Assembly: GCA_047616325.1 (NCBI GenBank)
Contig: JBLHGN010000213.1
Coordinates: forward strand, 1-6,412
Direction: 5' to 3'
Source of the DNA: JBLHGN01 sp047616325
Lineage (GTDB): Bacteria > Pseudomonadota > Gammaproteobacteria > Pseudomonadales > Cellvibrionaceae
DNA length: 6,412 nucleotides
Of the stretch, positions 5,648 through 6,412 are shown in pieces. The notes under the pieces are model-generated. The model was not told where the DNA came from and did no database searches. It saw only the letters and a program-made list of their open reading frames with translations. Position numbers and translations under genes: made by a program. How positions within the stretch are numbered: the stretch's first letter is position 1; every line of letters begins with the position of its first letter.

Positions 5648-6412
5648 ATGAAAAATATCCGAGAAAAACTGGTAGATTTTCGCAATACGCTGTATCACCT
5701 GTTCCCGAAACGTAAAGATGCTATCATTTGAACTAATGGACGCGAATTCAGCATCGACTACTTCACTCAACAGCGTTGTTCATCTGAGTAAATCTACATT
5801 TTTCACACGTCAATATCCTAGCATCAGCGATGCGCTAACCGATGGTTTAGGGGTAAGCGTAATGGGATGATATTCAAAAGCTCGTATGGCGCACAAGCCA
5901 ACCGAAGGATATGGCCTCCTATCACCCCTTTGTAGTAGATTGTACGCCTCAAGATAGGCTTCATGCAAAAACACTGGATGATCGCTCCATTGTCCACTAC
6001 GCCAATCCCGCGCCAGGCAATAAACCCATCTGTACAGGTCATGAATATTCTACCGTGGTTTACGTGCCCACCCCCGGAAGCTCAGAAGAGCGTAAACGTT
6101 GGGTTGTTCCTGTATCAACAGAAAGAGTCCCCAGCGAAGAAAAAGGGCATGAGTTGGGAATAAAGCAAATCGCAAGTCTTCTGAAGCAACTTGGCTTAGA
6201 AGATAAATTAACACTTTCTATAGGTGATAGCGCTTATGCCACTGAGCTTGCCGAAAGATAGTATCAACACTCAAAGAACACGTCCTAATCCTGCCCATTT
6301 TTTGCCTCACGATGAGGAGGTGATCATACCCGTAAAATCCAAAAAGGGATCGCCATTGCCCTTAACTATCTGAGGTTTGAACACCGTGAGCTTTAGAGGT
6401 TTATGTCAATTT
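5648..6412 (+). pseudogene. IS4-like DDE transposase, multiply frameshifted, 3'-partial
   Basis: The family's N-terminal pattern is clear: from ATG 5648, MKNIREKLVDFRNTLYH continues to PKRKDA. About one extra base at 5723-5729 then moves the reading to the next frame, giving FELMDANSAS, NSVVHLSKS and FFTRQYPSISDALTDGLG. A second indel near 5860 leads into WDDIQKLVWRTSQPKDM. The frame then runs through YHPFVVDCTP, with the first catalytic Asp at 5938-5940, NPAPGNKPICTGHEYS, and IGDSAYAT with the second Asp at 6226-6228, to a TAG at 6259-6261. Similarity goes on in other frames (STLKEHVLI from 6264, then FLPHDEEVIIPVKSKKGSPL to about 6363), so at least one more lesion lies near 6255-6300. The conserved glutamate region is not seen and should be beyond the edge. 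The start signals are intact, but no functional protein can be made. Family placement is by remembered resemblance. Confidence 0.8.

Larger units (their letters stand above)
5581..6412 (+). mobile_element. Second insertion-sequence remnant, IS4-like, cut by the window edge
   Basis: The left end lies somewhere between the AAAAC tract and the transposase start; I could not define an inverted repeat because the right end is outside the window. Its transposase is unrelated to that of the neighbouring minus-strand IS, so this is a separate element inserted next to it. Confidence 0.55.

Noticed and set aside
5513..5770. Minus-strand hydrophobic ORF with repeating FCFVL units
   Set aside because: The repeat is only the translation of the AAAAC tract, and the rest is antisense to the recognisable transposase N-terminus at 5648.
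5824..6042. Minus-strand ORF across the IS4-like remnant
   Set aside because: It is antisense to WDDIQKLVW and YHPFVVDCTP, which are clear transposase segments on the plus strand.

Overview
This window looks like bacterial accessory DNA that is decaying. It holds one long intact gene, three broken genes and several short repeats. The protein families (a membrane cyclic-di-GMP GGDEF-EAL protein, an M48 metallopeptidase, and DDE transposases) and the moderate base composition suggest a proteobacterium, most likely a gammaproteobacterium. That assignment is inference from family resemblance; no rRNA or other taxonomic marker is present.

Layout. 1-1660 (+): the 3' part of a sensor-TM-GGDEF-EAL protein, broken by at least three frame lesions and one in-frame stop, with a degenerate GGGEF signature. 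1661-2024: an intergenic stretch with a perfect TATAAT box, a small hairpin and three copies of GCTTC[A/C]GTA. 2025-4181 (+): an uninterrupted 718-residue membrane M48 metallopeptidase with HELGH and a downstream glutamate ligand; its start codon is uncertain. About 4193-5516 (-): a remnant insertion sequence with an rve/DDE integrase-type transposase. Its D-35-E spacing is preserved, but it carries an in-frame TAA and an N-terminal frameshift. 5531-5565: seven perfect tandem AAAAC units between the two IS remnants. 5581-6412 (+): the 5' part of a second, unrelated IS4-like transposase with consensus-like expression signals but at least three frameshifts, running off the right edge.

How the parts relate. 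No operon is visible. The M48 gene has its own leader and promoter candidate, and the first IS sits about a dozen bases after its stop codon. The two transposases are divergent, and the pentanucleotide repeat lies in the gap between them. Three of the four genes are broken mostly by small indels while their family motifs stay readable. This fits recent loss of function, as in a genome under relaxed selection (for example a host-associated or IS-expanded lineage). Indel errors in the underlying assembly are the main alternative and must be excluded first. I see no tRNA, rRNA or CRISPR array, and no convincing undescribed multi-gene system. The least-explained item is the roughly 335-residue C-terminal part of the M48 protein.
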